Source of the DNA: Viola odorata
Taxonomy: Eukaryota > Streptophyta > Magnoliopsida > Malpighiales > Violaceae
Reading direction: 5' to 3'
NCBI GenBank assembly: GCA_963691705.1
Contig: OY829538.1
Span: 14,906,443 to 14,970,442, forward strand
DNA length: 64,000 nucleotides
Under the pieces are notes generated by a model. That model ran no database searches, had not been told where the DNA came from, and was given only the letters and a program-made list of their open reading frames with translations. The translations under genes and the position numbers were made by a program. Positions 44,200 to 55,284 of the stretch are shown in pieces (within the stretch, counting starts at the first letter, position 1; every line of letters begins with the position of its first letter).

Positions 44200-44949
44200 C
44201 GATCACAAGATGGGTTATGCCTAGGACATTAACTAAGGGCGCTACATGGGAGGCAACCCATGCTTTTTGATCCTTTCATTCATTTTAATTTTTTTATTTG
44301 TTTTTCAATTTGTAAATAAATGTCATTCAAATATGTCTCGTTGAAATAACTCTACTTTTTCCTAGTATAATTGCAAGGAAGCAACGATGAATATTCAGCT
44401 TGGCTAAGGGCTCGACTGATAGCTTGGCCAAGGCAGTTTAATATGCATGTTGCTGAGATGGCTATATCCATTTCAATGTAGGATTCACGCCAGTAGATGA
44501 GCACATCTTCGGCAAGAAGCACAAAGGTAAATTCCAGATTAAACCAATCAGATATTCAGATGATGATTCCACCCCAAGGAACAGGCAGCAGAAGAGTCAG
44601 TAGAGAATCTTAGCCAAGCTCGCGACCAAGATACTTATCAAGAGCCTAATCTAGCAGCATCCTCCTCAACTGCCCCACCATCATGGGCTACATCCCTTCT
44701 GACTCAACAGCTCCAGATGCAACAAACACTCCTCCAGCAACAACAAGACCACCAGCAGGAGATAAACATCCTCTTGAGGGAGTTTATGATAGCCTCAATT
44801 CCCTCCTACACTCCATGACAACTCTCCACCAGAAGCTGGACGCTCCAGCACCTCTAAGATCCCCTACTCCAAGTTAAATTGCCTACAGCTCGCGTCTTTC
44901 CTTTACTGTTTTATTTTATTTTATTTTCCTTTTTCTTATCATCTCTAAC

Positions 44950-44988
44950 ACACATTGAGAACAATGTGTCTTCTAAGTGTGGGGGAGA
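44950..44988 (+). promoter_or_regulatory. Hairpin followed by an internal polypurine tract
   Basis: ACACATTG-AGAA-CAATGTGT is a perfect 8-bp stem. Six bases later comes AAGTGTGGGGGAGA, which repeats the tract beside the 3' LTR (46412). Possibly a second plus-strand primer site; inference. Confidence 0.55.
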
Positions 44989-45686
44989 ATTTTCTATTAT
45001 ATATGTATTTTTCTGTTTTTTTGTGTCTTTTTACACTATTTTTATGCATGATTTTTTTTTAGTTTGTCTTGGCCAAGCCACAAGCCAAGACACTTTAGGA
45101 TGTTTTCCTATTTCTAGGATCAGATGAGTCTTTTGCATTCCTTTTCGGTTTTGATTTTTTTTTGTGTTTTTAGATAGACTGTGTTGTTTTTAAAAAAAAA
45201 AAATTCAGAATTCATTTTGTATTTTAAACATAAATTTCATCACATAGAAAATAAGGATACTTGATTTCATAATTCCATACCATGTTACCAAGGCATTTTA
45301 ATGGGTTAACATTTCCAATACCTATAAGAGTACATTTCCTGGTACTTTTTAAACACCTCATTTGTATAGATTCATAATACTGGTGCTAACATGAAGGTTG
45401 TGCAAAGGGAACACCCAACTGATTTGTCATGATCTTAGTACATGGACTGTAAATTTTTTCAATATGTGTTGAATTTTCACTTGCCACTATATGACTGTTT
45501 GTGTTCTTTTTCCACCACCATACCCTCACCCCAGATGGAGTTGGTGGCCCAGCACCATCTCCCAATTGTCTTGAGACATAGTGCTGGGTGTCAGTGTTGT
45601 GCTAACCCCTTAAGTGCCAGAGCTAGTACATTTGGTGGTGCGCGTGAGCATGCATCTTTACTTTCCTACAATTATTAAAACATATA

Positions 45687-45947
45687 CTCCCTCTGTCCTT
45701 TAATAACTGTCGCTTTCCTATGTTTTTTTACTATTTGGAATACTTGTCATTTTATCTTTTTTGAAGCATATATTTTGTACAAATGACAATTTTTATTTTT
45801 TGAATCAACCCAATTTGATGATGGTGTGGTAATTTGAGTGGAAATTAGAAGTAAAAATGAAATAATGTGAAATAAAATAAGATCAAAGATCATTGTCTTA
45901 TGCTTTTTTACTATCCTAAAACGTCCATTATTTAAGGACGGAGGGAG
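45687..45947. mobile_element. Stowaway-like MITE, 261 bp
   Basis: Ends CTCCCTCTGTCC and GGACGGAGGGAG are inverted copies with one mismatch, flanked by TA on both sides. This is the classic Stowaway (Tc1/mariner) end and target site. AT-rich and non-coding. Confidence 0.92.
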
Positions 45948-46411
45948 TATATCTTTATTGCTTGGAAGCAAAGAAAAGAAAAAAAGAATAAGAATAAAAG
46001 CAAGTGAAAATAAGTTGTGCAGAAAAAGACCAAGAAAAGTAGTGAAAAGAAAAGAAATTTGTTGTGACTATTTGCTGCATTTCTATTTTCTGTAATTGCA
46101 TGTTTGCTTGTGAAATTGCTTGAGAGTTGGCGATCTATGTGGCAAAGGGTTGATGGCATAATCAGTTGTCTTATTTTACTTACATGATTTTGTTTTTAAG
46201 CACCTAATTATGACACTGTACAGATGTAAGTTGTTTGAGGTATTGGTTAGGCCTAGGTAATGCGGAATGGAGTTATAGATTGAAGCATCTGATACATTCT
46301 ATGTGATGGGATAAATGATTAAAACAAATGATTTATGGTTCTTACTTTTGTGTGATTTTATTTAGCTTTGTTTTGTTTATCGAGTCAGTATGCTTGGGGG
46401 CAAGCATGATT

Positions 46412-46427
46412 TAAGTGTGGGGGAGTT
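46412..46427 (+). other. Athila-1 polypurine tract
   Basis: TAAGTGTGGGGGAGTT directly before the LTR start TGATTGAGC. Confidence 0.75.
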
Positions 46428-47890
46428 TGATTGAGCATTAATTTCTCATACTTTTACTATCTATTTACTTGTAATTTGGAAGTAAAGCTATTGATTTGTA
46501 TGGATTTTCCCCACTTTTGCAGGAATCACTTGGAGGGTGACAAAAAGGAGAAAGCTATCTACTGAGCGCAAAAATCAGGCGTCTAAAGCATCTTGGCCGC
46601 GGGCTTGGCCAAGACAATCGTGATAGGGATAGACTCCAGCAGGAGTCTTTGGGTGGAGCGTGATGATATGAGCTAGCGATTGCAATCAGAGAACGAGATT
46701 TGCGGGATCTGCAGCGTTGAAGATTTTTAGCAAGAATCCTTAACTGGATCTCCCTCTTAGAACAACATTTTGAGTTTTTGATTCAAAAAATTATCTGGAT
46801 ATCTAATTTTTATTTTATCCCTATCTTTTAGTTTTGAAAGAGATGGAGAAGGACTAGAAGACAACTTATGTTAAAAGCTTTTAGAAGCCCTTTTGGAAGG
46901 ACAATCCTTTTTTCTTTTCTCTAAACACATTTCACGTTCTGCTCTGTAACTTTCTAGTTGGGAATTTATAGATTCAACTCCTTTTATGCAAATAATAATT
47001 TCATTTTCTTCCATGAGTATGTCTAGCTAAACACCTAATCTTGGTAAGGGCTGAATGAGCCATTTTCATATGCATTATGAGATCTGAGTATCTTTAAGAG
47101 TCTTTACATCCGTAATCATTCTATTTCCTAGTTTAACAAATCGCTTACTTGTTAGAATTAAGAATTCATCACTCTTAGATTTTAGTTTAGGAGTTGAAGA
47201 GAGCCTAGAAGGGGACGACCAAAACTGGATAGGCCAAGTAGACAGCTTGTCTCGCGAAGGCTAGTGGAAATAAGTGATATAACTAAGATCAGATTGACAA
47301 CCTAGGGCCTCGACTGGGAGGTAGCATGAGTTAGGTGTTATCTTCCCCTAAGCATTGAGGAAGCGAACAACTAATCAAGATAGCAGCCAAAAGAGTAAAT
47401 CCTTTAGCCAGCAAGGTGCTCTTTGGTTAGGATTACCAAGAATGGGAGCACCCGTTAGGTAATTAGAATAGGAGGGAAGCAGGAGTATACAAGAGTCCTT
47501 GCACTCTATAGCAACACTATAGAGGTGGAGATGAACACCATTGAATCAGTGATCAAAGCATAAGAAACGCAGCTCTCAAATCGCCCTTACTAGGAATTTC
47601 CCACCAACTGAATTTCCAACCCAGATACTTTATCTTAGCCAAGCCTTTGACCAAGCTTATTTTACTATTTAATTGTTATTCTTTTGTTTTCAGTTTCAAA
47701 ATCAATGATTGATTGCTTATTTACTTAGTTTTATTGTCTCTTTTATTGTTAATTGAGATATTAATTATGCTACTTTGAGCCCTTTTTCCTTCCTTTTTCC
47801 TTAGAGAGGCATAAAATATCAAGATGTGGAAAAAGGAATGAAAAGCTCGAAGGATAGAGCAAAAGTAATCAATCGACATTAGGAGATGTC
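46428..47890 (+). repeat. Athila-1 3' LTR, right end not defined
   Basis: Starts TGATTGAGC after the purine tract; its first 190 bases match 7488-7686. It lacks the LTR-end motif seen before primer sites at 49193 and 63029, so it seems truncated where the Athila-2 LTR begins. Alternatively 46428-49193 is a single LTR; the internal TGATTGAGC at 47891 argues against that. Confidence 0.6.
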
Positions 47891-49193
47891 TGATTGAGCA
47901 TTTCAGGCCTATTTCAAGGCCTTAAGATGGAGCTGCTGCGACGAGGTCCAGTTTGGACAACACTTGCCATGTTTTTGCGTGCTTAATATTCTAGTCGTCA
48001 GTGCTGGTTTTGAACTCTTGGGACTTGGAGGGCAGAGACATGAGACTCCCAACTTGTTCTTCATTCTTCACGTGGCTGAAAGCATTAAGGGGACAACATG
48101 GATGAATGAGAGCACCCCTCCTTTGTTTGCACAAGAATTTTGTTATCGTTACTTGTGCCTTGTAACTTGTGATGCATGCTTGCTGGACTGAAGATTGTTT
48201 ATTCTGGAGTGTTGGTGCTTTGGAACCTATAAAAGGAGAGGAAGACCGGCTAGATGAGAATGCAGAGGAAGGGATTGGGAGAAATCAATTCTCACAAGGA
48301 GTGGTAGTAGCAACATCAAAAACTATCTTTATTTTCGAGCATTTTCATTTTTTAAACAATTAAGTTTTTATTTGTAATTTCTATTCTGGTAGGGATCTAG
48401 AGGTATACAATTCAAGTTGTTGTGAGACTTGTTGATTTTGTTCTTAATATTAACGGTTTTCATATTTCTTTTCTTGATTTAACGCTAATTTATTCTTGTT
48501 GAATTTTAGGCCTGACCAACTTAGATTTTAACTTAAAATAATTACAGTAGAATCCTCTAATACTATGACCATTGACCTCTATTAAGGGGAACACGAGTGG
48601 ACAACTAGTGAATTAAGGGCATAAAAGTTGCCTTTTGAAGCTAGAAGAAGGAAAGAATTAGACTTGGGATGCAAGTCCATCCCAAGGCCTAGGGAGGGGT
48701 CTCTCGGATTTTATCAATCACCCAATAATTTTTAAGTGAAACTTAGGATTGTTAGGGAGGTTTGGGTCGTCTAAGCGAGCGTCTCTTTTGGGCGACTTGT
48801 AAAAGGGGAGGCTTGGAAGTCTAAGCGGACCTAATTTCTATAACTTCTCTATGAAATCATTTTGAAAATATTTTTGTCAATGATCAACAACATAGAATTG
48901 TCACCTCACAAAGATCTCTACCGGGGATTATTTCTCCATTGATTTTCTCTATTAACAACCGTTCTCTCGCATGTTATATCCCACACACTTCCTTTATTTA
49001 TTGCACTATTATTTTAATTTGCAAAATCTACTCACATATTGTTACGTTCGTTCTCGTTCTTTACAGGAGAATCAAAGATTGGATCAGCTTGTCTCCGTGG
49101 ATCGAACCTCTAACCACTATGCTCAAATCATTTGGTAGCCAAGTGTTGAGTTGTAATTTTTATATTTGGCGGGGCATGCGACAAGCCCTATCA
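47891..49193 (+). repeat. Athila-2 5' LTR
   Basis: Ends ..GCCCTATCA six bases before the primer site, after the CGTGGATCGAACCTC motif usual near Athila LTR ends. The start TGATTGAGCATTTCAGG is chosen because it repeats the Athila-1 LTR start. Confidence 0.6.
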
Positions 49194-49198
49194 AATTT

Positions 49199-49216
49199 TG
49201 GCGTCGTTGCCGAGGA
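49199..49216 (+). other. Athila-2 primer binding site
   Basis: TGGCGTCGTTGCCGAGGA, one base from the common Athila/Tat site; cf. 63035. Confidence 0.85.
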
Positions 49217-49247
49217 CAACGTGTACTAATTTTTGTTTTTCTTGTTC

Positions 49248-50430
49248 ATGACCAGATTGTTCGGTTCATAACCACTACCATACATTCCAGAAATCACATG
49301 AACAGAAACAAGATCCAGACTTTCAAAAAGGAAGTTCAACGAGTTTTCATCATCCAGGTCAAATTCAGAATTTGTGGAAGATCCATCCCAAGACCTTGGG
49401 ATAGACTCGGAGCTAGAAGCTGAACCAGAACCAGAACCAGAGATGGCAAACCCAGCTGAGCCCATCCTAAGGGAGCTCAATCAAGGAGTTGAGCAGGAGA
49501 CTTATCTCTGCATCAATTACCGCCCAATACCTAATTACTGGGCCGTCAAATCAAACGTGATGAACAACCTTAGCAAATTCCGAGGCCAACCTAGCAAAAA
49601 TCCCTACAAACACCTCCAAAAATTTCAGTTTGAATGTGATGTCTTGAAACCAAAGGGTGTCAGCCTAGAGAGAGCAAAACTCAGGGCCTTTCCTTGGTCT
49701 TTAGAAGACCCTGCCAAGAGTTGGTTCTTCAGCCTTCCTCACAACTCTATCAACACATGGGTAGACATAGCCGCCACCTTCCTGAAGAAGTATTGGTTGG
49801 CAACAAAACCAGGAGCAACAAGGAAAAATCTTGTTGCAATTCAGCAACGTGGTGATGAGTCATTTGAAGAATACTATCAGAGGTTCAAGGACTTCTAAGA
49901 AGTTTGTCCAACCCATTGCGTGCCCGAGCAATCACTGATCCAATATTTCTATGATGGCATGTGTATTAAGGACAAAGAAAAGCTTGATTCAGCTGCTGGA
50001 GGAGCTTTGTTAGACTTAACACCAAGTCGAGCAAGAGCCCTCATTCAAACTTTGGCGGATAATTGCCAACAAAATGGAACCTATGATAGGTCCACCTCTA
50101 CAAATGGAGTGAATGTGGCTTTCATTGAGAGACACATGGAAGAAGTGTCCACATTTATAAAGAATTTTCCAGCCACTATTTCTCAAATTCAACAAATTCT
50201 GCCGCAATAAATGACTCCATGTGGAGTGTGTTGTCAAATCGGGCACGTGACCCATGAATGCCCACTCATTGCAGAACCACTAGAGCAAGTTAATGCTGCC
50301 ATGCCACAACAAGGCAACTCCTACCCTAACACCAACACCTCCACAACCACTCCAATTCACTGCACCACCTCAACCACCCTTTGAAGATACCCTTAAATAA
50401 ATCCTTCAACCATTCGAAGCTACCATAGCC
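49248..50430 (+). pseudogene. Athila-2 gag
   Basis: Starts MTRLFGS 31 bases after the primer site, as in Athila-3 (MTRRSAL). Early stops fall at codon 8 and soon after. The core is open from 49374: INYRPIPNYW, KNPYKHLQKFQFECDV, WSLEDPAKSWFFSLP, INTWVDIAATFLKKYW, SFEEYYQRFKDF. A TAA at 49896 is followed in register by LIQYFYDGM and GGALLDLTPSRARALI. Another TAA at 50208 precedes a zinc knuckle CX2CX4HX4C (CGVCCQIGHVTHEC). A frameshift then leads to the protease frame. Confidence 0.88.
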
Positions 50431-50433
50431 GAC

Positions 50434-51480
50434 ATGCAAAAGCAAATAGCACAGCTAACGATGAACATGCAGAAAAGCTCAGGACAATTACCCTCCAATA
50501 CAATTGACAACCCCAAACATGTTGTCAATGCCATGATACTTCGGAGTGGAAATGATTTACCACCTAGAACTAATCCATCCCAAGACCTTGGGATGGACCT
50601 GCCAGATTTGTATCCTAAACTTGAAGCAGAAGTGCTACCGAAAGCACCCATTCCAGCAAAAGAACCTTTGGTAACCCAGAAAAGTATCCCAGAACCTCAG
50701 GTTATCCCTCCTCCCTTTCCCGAAAGGTCGTTAAAAGCCAAAAAGGAAAGAGATGAGAGGAAAATTTTAGAAGTTTTTCACAAAGTTGCTATTAATGTGC
50801 CCTTGCTAGACATGATTTCACAGGTACCTAAGTATGCTAAATTCCTAATGGACCTTTGCAATAACAAGAAGAAACTAGTAGGCATAGAAAGAGTGAACTT
50901 CAATGAAAATGTTTTTGCAATGCTACAAAAGAAGCTTCCCACAAAATGCAAGGATCAAGGTACCTTCGTGATCTCATGTAAAATAGGGAACAAAGAGGTA
51001 GAGAAAGCATTGTGTGATCTCGGTACAGGTATAAATGTCATGTCTCTTTCCATTTTTGAAACTTTGAATATTGGAAATCTCAAAGAAACAAGAGTTGTTA
51101 TACAACTCGCCGATAGATCTGTTATCTACCTCGTAGGAGTGGTAGAAGATATTTTGGTACAAGTAAATGACCTCATATTTCCTGTTGATTTTTACATAGT
51201 GGACATGCATAATGAAGATATCACAAAAACCACTGATGTGATACTTGGTAGACCCTTTTTGAGGACAACCCATGCTCAAATTGATGTGTATGATGGGTGT
51301 TTAACACTTGAGTTTGGTGAAGAAATAATTAAATTTAATATGTATGATGTAATCAAATACCTAAATGATATACACTGTGTTAATTTTCTAGACATTATTA
51401 ATCCCTTAGTTGATGTTTTTGAAATTAACAAGTTTGACCCTTTGGAATATGTACTTAGTAAGGGTTTGCTCAAAGACTAG
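50434..51480 (+). CDS. Athila-2 gag end and retropepsin, 348 residues
   Basis: Opens with MQKQIAQLTMN and a Pro-rich linker. The conserved block VAINVPLLDMISQVPKYAKF precedes the protease (KALCDLGTGINVMSLS with DLG active site, LADRSVIYLVGVVEDI, DVILGRPFL). It ends with FDPLEYVLSKG, the same wording that follows the Ogre insertion in Athila-1. TAG at 51478. After it the linker reads on with LLDHLKYSSSDSVRF and is cut at about 51720. The only long intact frame of this element. Confidence 0.88.
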   Translation: MQKQIAQLTMNMQKSSGQLPSNTIDNPKHVVNAMILRSGNDLPPRTNPSQDLGMDLPDLYPKLEAEVLPKAPIPAKEPLVTQKSIPEPQVIPPPFPERSLKAKKERDERKILEVFHKVAINVPLLDMISQVPKYAKFLMDLCNNKKKLVGIERVNFNENVFAMLQKKLPTKCKDQGTFVISCKIGNKEVEKALCDLGTGINVMSLSIFETLNIGNLKETRVVIQLADRSVIYLVGVVEDILVQVNDLIFPVDFYIVDMHNEDITKTTDVILGRPFLRTTHAQIDVYDGCLTLEFGEEIIKFNMYDVIKYLNDIHCVNFLDIINPLVDVFEINKFDPLEYVLSKGLLKD

Positions 51481-51720
51481 TTGGAAGGATTAAAAGATCT
51501 ACTAGCAGTAAAATCAAAAATCCACGACGTTGTCATGAAGTTGGATGCCTTACACCCCCCAATAGGTAATGTACAAGCCTTGGATTTATCAGATCAAGTC
51601 ACTAAACTCCAGTCTTCAATTTTGCAGGCACCTAACTTAGAGCTCAAAACACTGCTAGATCACTTGAAGTACTCTTCCTCCGACTCTGTCAGGTTCCTGG
51701 ATATGATCACTAGCAAACTC

Positions 51721-51818
51721 TGCACTTGTGTGACATCCATCAATTATCTCCGCGTGAATTCCAAACCTTCAGACTAGATCAACAACTCAAGTGAGCCTAG
51801 GCAACTAGGATCATATCA
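51721..51818 (+). repeat. Right end of the 5' LTR
   Basis: GCACTTGTGTGACATCC.. to ..GGATCATATCA, directly continuing from Athila-2 coding sequence. Confidence 0.8.
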
Positions 51819-51820
51819 TG

Positions 51821-51836
51821 TGGTAGCGGAGCTCAA
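51821..51836 (+). other. Primer binding site of the chromovirus-like element
   Basis: TGGTAGCGGAGCTCAA two bases after the LTR; its first 12 bases equal the Copia site at 5566-5581. Confidence 0.75.
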
Positions 51837-52638
51837 GGCGTTCCAAGGTTTGGTTTATATCCAATCTATCTTTACTATTTTTATTTATTTATCATTGTTG
51901 AGATTGATTCTTCTTCTTCCCGATCTAAAATAAATCTCCTTGCATCCCGTGTGTTAGTTATTTGTGAGTCATCAAAAACCCTAATTGGTTTTTTGATTTT
52001 TGTGTGTGTCTTTAAGTAAATTGTTGTGCGATTTGTTATGTCTTTTATTTATTTCAATTTTGCCATAAAAAGAGTCACAAAATACCAAAAAGAGTCATTC
52101 TTATTTTTGTTTAGCTAAAAAACATAAAAATGTAAAAAAGAGTAAAAAAAAATTAAATTACATAAGCAAAACAAAATACTTGAAGAGAACGCAAAAGTAA
52201 TCAATCAATTTTGTGGTCGGACTTGAAAGTTGGCTCAGAAGAAACAATCGCACACACCTTAAGCGCACCATTGTACATCATTCATGGCTTGTGAATAATT
52301 TGAGTCTTCTATCGAGTCTTTGAGCTTTTCCTTGATTCCAATCATATATTCTCTTCTACTCCAGCCCGGCAATTGTTTAGTTGATTTTTATTTGCAACTA
52401 AATCTTTTGTTGAGCATCCAAATGTCCTTCGAATCTAGTTGTCCTTGAGTGTCTTCTTGGAAGCGTTCCTTTAAACTCTCGAGTCTGCCATTAATGGTTT
52501 GATTGTAGGAACAATATTGTGAATATTCCCAAGGCAGAATGAGTGATTTTGTGAGCCTAATAGAGAAATCAACTCATGCTAGATTTTTAGGACAATTTTA
52601 CGTTTGTTTTCTTTAGTGTTGTGATTTTAGAACTAGCT
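51837..52638 (+). other. Leader between primer site and gag
   Basis: T-rich then A-rich sequence without a supported frame. Shares GCAAAAGTAATCAATC (52193) with 47863, meaning unknown. Confidence 0.5.
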
Positions 52639-53998
52639 ATGTCGAATGACTCATCAAGCGACGTTGAGAGACAGGAGTTGATTACAACCCTTAACAACCT
52701 CAACGTGAGGTTTGAAGATATGGAACATTGGAGGAGGATGACTGAAGCCCACATGAGGGACAAATCCGAGAAGTCGCGCGAAGAGATACCATTGAGGCGC
52801 TACAACCAACGCACCGATAGTACCTCTAGTTTGTATGTACAAGGTGAGAAACACCATCAGGAGGGCAGTAGACCATTGCAGCATGATGTGGCAGGAGGAG
52901 AGGATGAGGATAGAGAGGTTGTCTCGCCAAGGTCGCCACACGAGCCACAATTACCCGAAGGAAACCCTAGGCGCGAGCCACCTCACATTGAGCAACGAAC
53001 ACCCTATGGGCGTTGGGCCGAGAACTATAAGTGTGAGGAAGAAGCCTATGAGAGGCAAGACCAGTACGATGAGAGGTGACCTAGGTTTGAGGATCACATT
53101 GATGCAAACCTAGGAACCATCAAGATGAAAATTCTACCTTTTGAAGGGACGGATAACCCAAATACATACTTGGCATGGGAAAGGAAAGTTCACTCAGTTT
53201 TCCTATGTCATAATCATTCGTAGGAGAAGAAAGTGAAGTTAGCATCAGTTGATTTTAGTGGGTACACGATCCATTGGTGGGATCAACTCAACGCGATAAG
53301 GGAGAGAGTCGGTGCGGGTCCGATTAGGACTTGGGAAGAGATGAAGATGTTGATGAAGCTCCGTTTCATTCACGCTCACTTTCACCAAGATCGTGGGTGA
53401 ATATTTTAATGAGATAGAGATAGTGCTAGCTAGAGCGTAAGTAGTTGAGGACATTGAGGATACAATGGCTAGATTTTTGAATGGCCTAAACTAAGATATA
53501 ACTAATTGGTTGGAGTTGACCAACTACAACTCCTTGAAGGAGATGCTACACTTGGCCATCATGATCGAGAAACAAAGGAAGACTAGGTCTTCTTACCTTA
53601 GTGTCGCGCCTACCAAGCCTTCGACTTGGAATAAACCATCTTGGGGAAAAGACGATAAGGTTAGTAGTTCAGTTTCTAGAGTCCTACCGCACACATATTG
53701 TACCAAGGGTACAAGAGGATCTAGTGCAGCTCAAAGAAATCCGAACAGTAGTGGTACTTCTTCTTCTACACCTTCTCAAACCCTAAGGAGAGAGATAGTT
53801 TGCTTTAAGTGTGCTGACCGAGGGCATAGAATGGCTGAGTGCCCTAACAAGCGAGTTTTGATCATCAAGGAGGATGGCGAGTTGGACAGCAGTGATGATC
53901 ACGAGGTTGAGGAGCCTAATGCTCAGTATGAGATGAGGGAAAGGAAGGGAAAGGGATGGAACTTTATTAAAGTTCCTCCGTATGGGAATAAAAATGAG
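52639..53998 (+). pseudogene. Chromovirus-like gag
   Basis: Start MSNDSSSDVERQ at 52639. The first 146 codons are open, with an acidic/basic mixed linker. After a TGA at 53077 the core continues: ILPFEGTDNPNTYLAWERKV, DFSGYTIHWWDQL, RTWEEMKMLMKLRF, TMARFLNGLN. It has several stops and a frameshift near 53400. From 53510 an open end holds the knuckle CX2CX4HX4C (CFKCADRGHRMAEC) followed by PNKRVLIIKEDGE, typical of chromovirus gag. Confidence 0.85.
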
Positions 53999-53999
53999 T

Positions 54000-54324
54000 G
54001 ATGGAAAAAGAGGGAAAGGAGAGTAAAGGAGGGGAAATGAAGGTAAATTTTAGAGCTTAACTTCCCTCCTAACTTAAAAAAAGTTACTCCCATAAGTGGG
54101 AGGAAATGGAGGGAAATTAAAATTTTAACTATGTATTCCTATTTTAACCGTTTAGATTCATCTTTTTATTGATAATCAATTAGGTATAAAAGTAAATTTA
54201 CTCATCATTTCTTCTCTCATTTTCTCTCTCCCTAAAATGGCACCCATACAAAGGAAATAAAAAATTATTTCCCTTCCTCTCCTCTCCTTTCCTTTCCCTC
54301 ATTAAATTTCCCCTCTTTTCCCTC
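54000..54324. mobile_element. Small non-coding element with purine-rich inverted ends
   Basis: Left GATGGAAAAAGAGGGAAAGG and, inverted, right GAGGGAAAAGAGGGGAAA match imperfectly. About 325 bp, AT-rich and non-coding, between the gag end and the protease. A MITE is likely; no clear target duplication is seen, so the family is open. Confidence 0.5.
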
Positions 54325-54603
54325 GTGCACTTTAGTTCCCACACTAAGCATAAGTGTGAGAAGAGGAGAGAGGATAGTAGTGATTCGGATGATGGTGAGG
54401 TTATAGTGGCTAGACAGCCAGATTGGGATATGTTTCATGTAAGCTAGAAAAATTTAACTTTCTTAATTTATGATGAATTAACAAGATATTAAGGCGTTGA
54501 CAGTAGTTGTAAATCATTTCGATGGCAGAGCCTACATCCGATGGCTGAATATCATGGAGCAGCTCGTGCTGTTGGAGGTTGTGCTAATATGATTTTTTTT
54601 CCA

Positions 54604-54790
54604 AAGTCTCAAACTCAAAAAAAATCATATTAGAAAAGTCATTTGTCTTATAATATATCCACCACTCTTAAATCAAGTCTCAAACTCAAAACAAATCATA
54701 TTAGAAAAGTCATTGGTCTTATAATATATCCACCACTCTTAAATCAAGTCTCAAACTCAAAAAAAATCATATTAGAAAAGTCATTTGCGC
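54604..54790. repeat. 71-bp direct repeat, 2.6 copies
   Basis: AAGTCTCAAACTCAAAA.. starts at 54604, 54675 and 54746; the units are nearly identical, so the expansion is recent. Confidence 0.9.
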
Positions 54791-54892
54791 TAGTGATTAA
54801 GAGGAACTTAAGCGCTCAACCGAAGCTAGAGACTAGTGATATGGAGCAATGAGAATTATTTCATACTCACTGCCTTGTGAGTGAGAAAATGT

Positions 54893-55284
54893 GCTCCATC
54901 ATCATCGACAATAGGAGCTTCACCAATTGTGGAAGTGATTTACTTGTACACAAGTTGAGACTTCTATTAATCAAGCGTCCAAAGTCGTACAAACTCTAAT
55001 GGATGACCGACTGTCAGGAGTTGGAGGTAACGCACCAAGTACTAATTGCGTTCACCAATGGGAGCTATAGGGATGACATTTATTGCGATGTTGTGCCCAT
55101 GACAGTGAGCCATATCTTATTGGGAAGACCATGGAAATTCAATAGACAAGTGGTCCATGAAGGGAGGAGAAACCGCTATAAGATAGTCAAAGATGGGCAA
55201 AAGTTCACCCTTGTGCCTTTGACACGAACGCAAGTTTATGAGGATAAAAAGTGGCTCATTAAGTCCTATAAGAAAGAAAAATAA
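54893..55284 (+). pseudogene. Chromovirus-like retropepsin
   Basis: CSIIIDNRSFTNCGS near 54893 is the active site, with DNRS in place of DxGS. Then YCDVVPMTVSHILLGRPWKF and FTLVPLTRTQVYEDKK at 55090-55260, the standard end of this protease. The part from 55003 is open; before it a stop interrupts. The Lys-rich end runs into non-coding sequence instead of RT. Confidence 0.8.

Larger units (their letters stand above)
44200..46411 (+). other. Athila-1 3' region
   Basis: After integrase comes the Athila-like TGGGAGGCAACCCA motif, then a short Gln-rich coding remnant (LTQQLQMQQTLLQQQQ, 44700-44800). Next are a perfect hairpin (44950-44969) and a first purine tract (44975-44988). About 700 bases of AT-rich sequence, a Stowaway MITE and more A-rich sequence follow. 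No envelope-like ORF is recognisable. Confidence 0.7.
7488..47890 (+). mobile_element. Athila-1, a Gypsy element split by a nested Ogre insertion
   Basis: A 5' LTR stub (7488-7686) is fused to a gag/protease remnant, then interrupted at 8363 and resumed at 41105. Pol runs to 44199, a long 3' region to 46427, and the 3' LTR starts at 46428. The first 190 bases of the two LTRs match closely (TGATTGAGCATTAATTTC). Protein motifs (DL.. protease, FMDD-type RT, 3' Gln-rich tail) fit the Athila lineage. Much of the 5' end, including primer site and most of gag, is deleted. Confidence 0.85.
47891..51720 (+). mobile_element. Athila-2, truncated after the protease
   Basis: LTR (47891-49193), primer site, gag with zinc knuckle and protease. 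It stops in the protease-RT linker, where the chromovirus-like LTR begins. The rest of its pol and its 3' LTR are not found downstream. The protease is a diverged relative of that of Athila-1, so this is a different subfamily. Confidence 0.8.

Noticed and set aside
44683..44877. Small Pro/Thr-rich frame in the Athila-1 3' region
   Set aside because: The neighbouring frame gives the Gln-rich text typical of Athila pol ends, so this is its shadow.
54010..54070. Continuation of chromovirus gag past 53998
   Set aside because: The sequence there belongs to the inserted inverted-repeat element, not to coding sequence.
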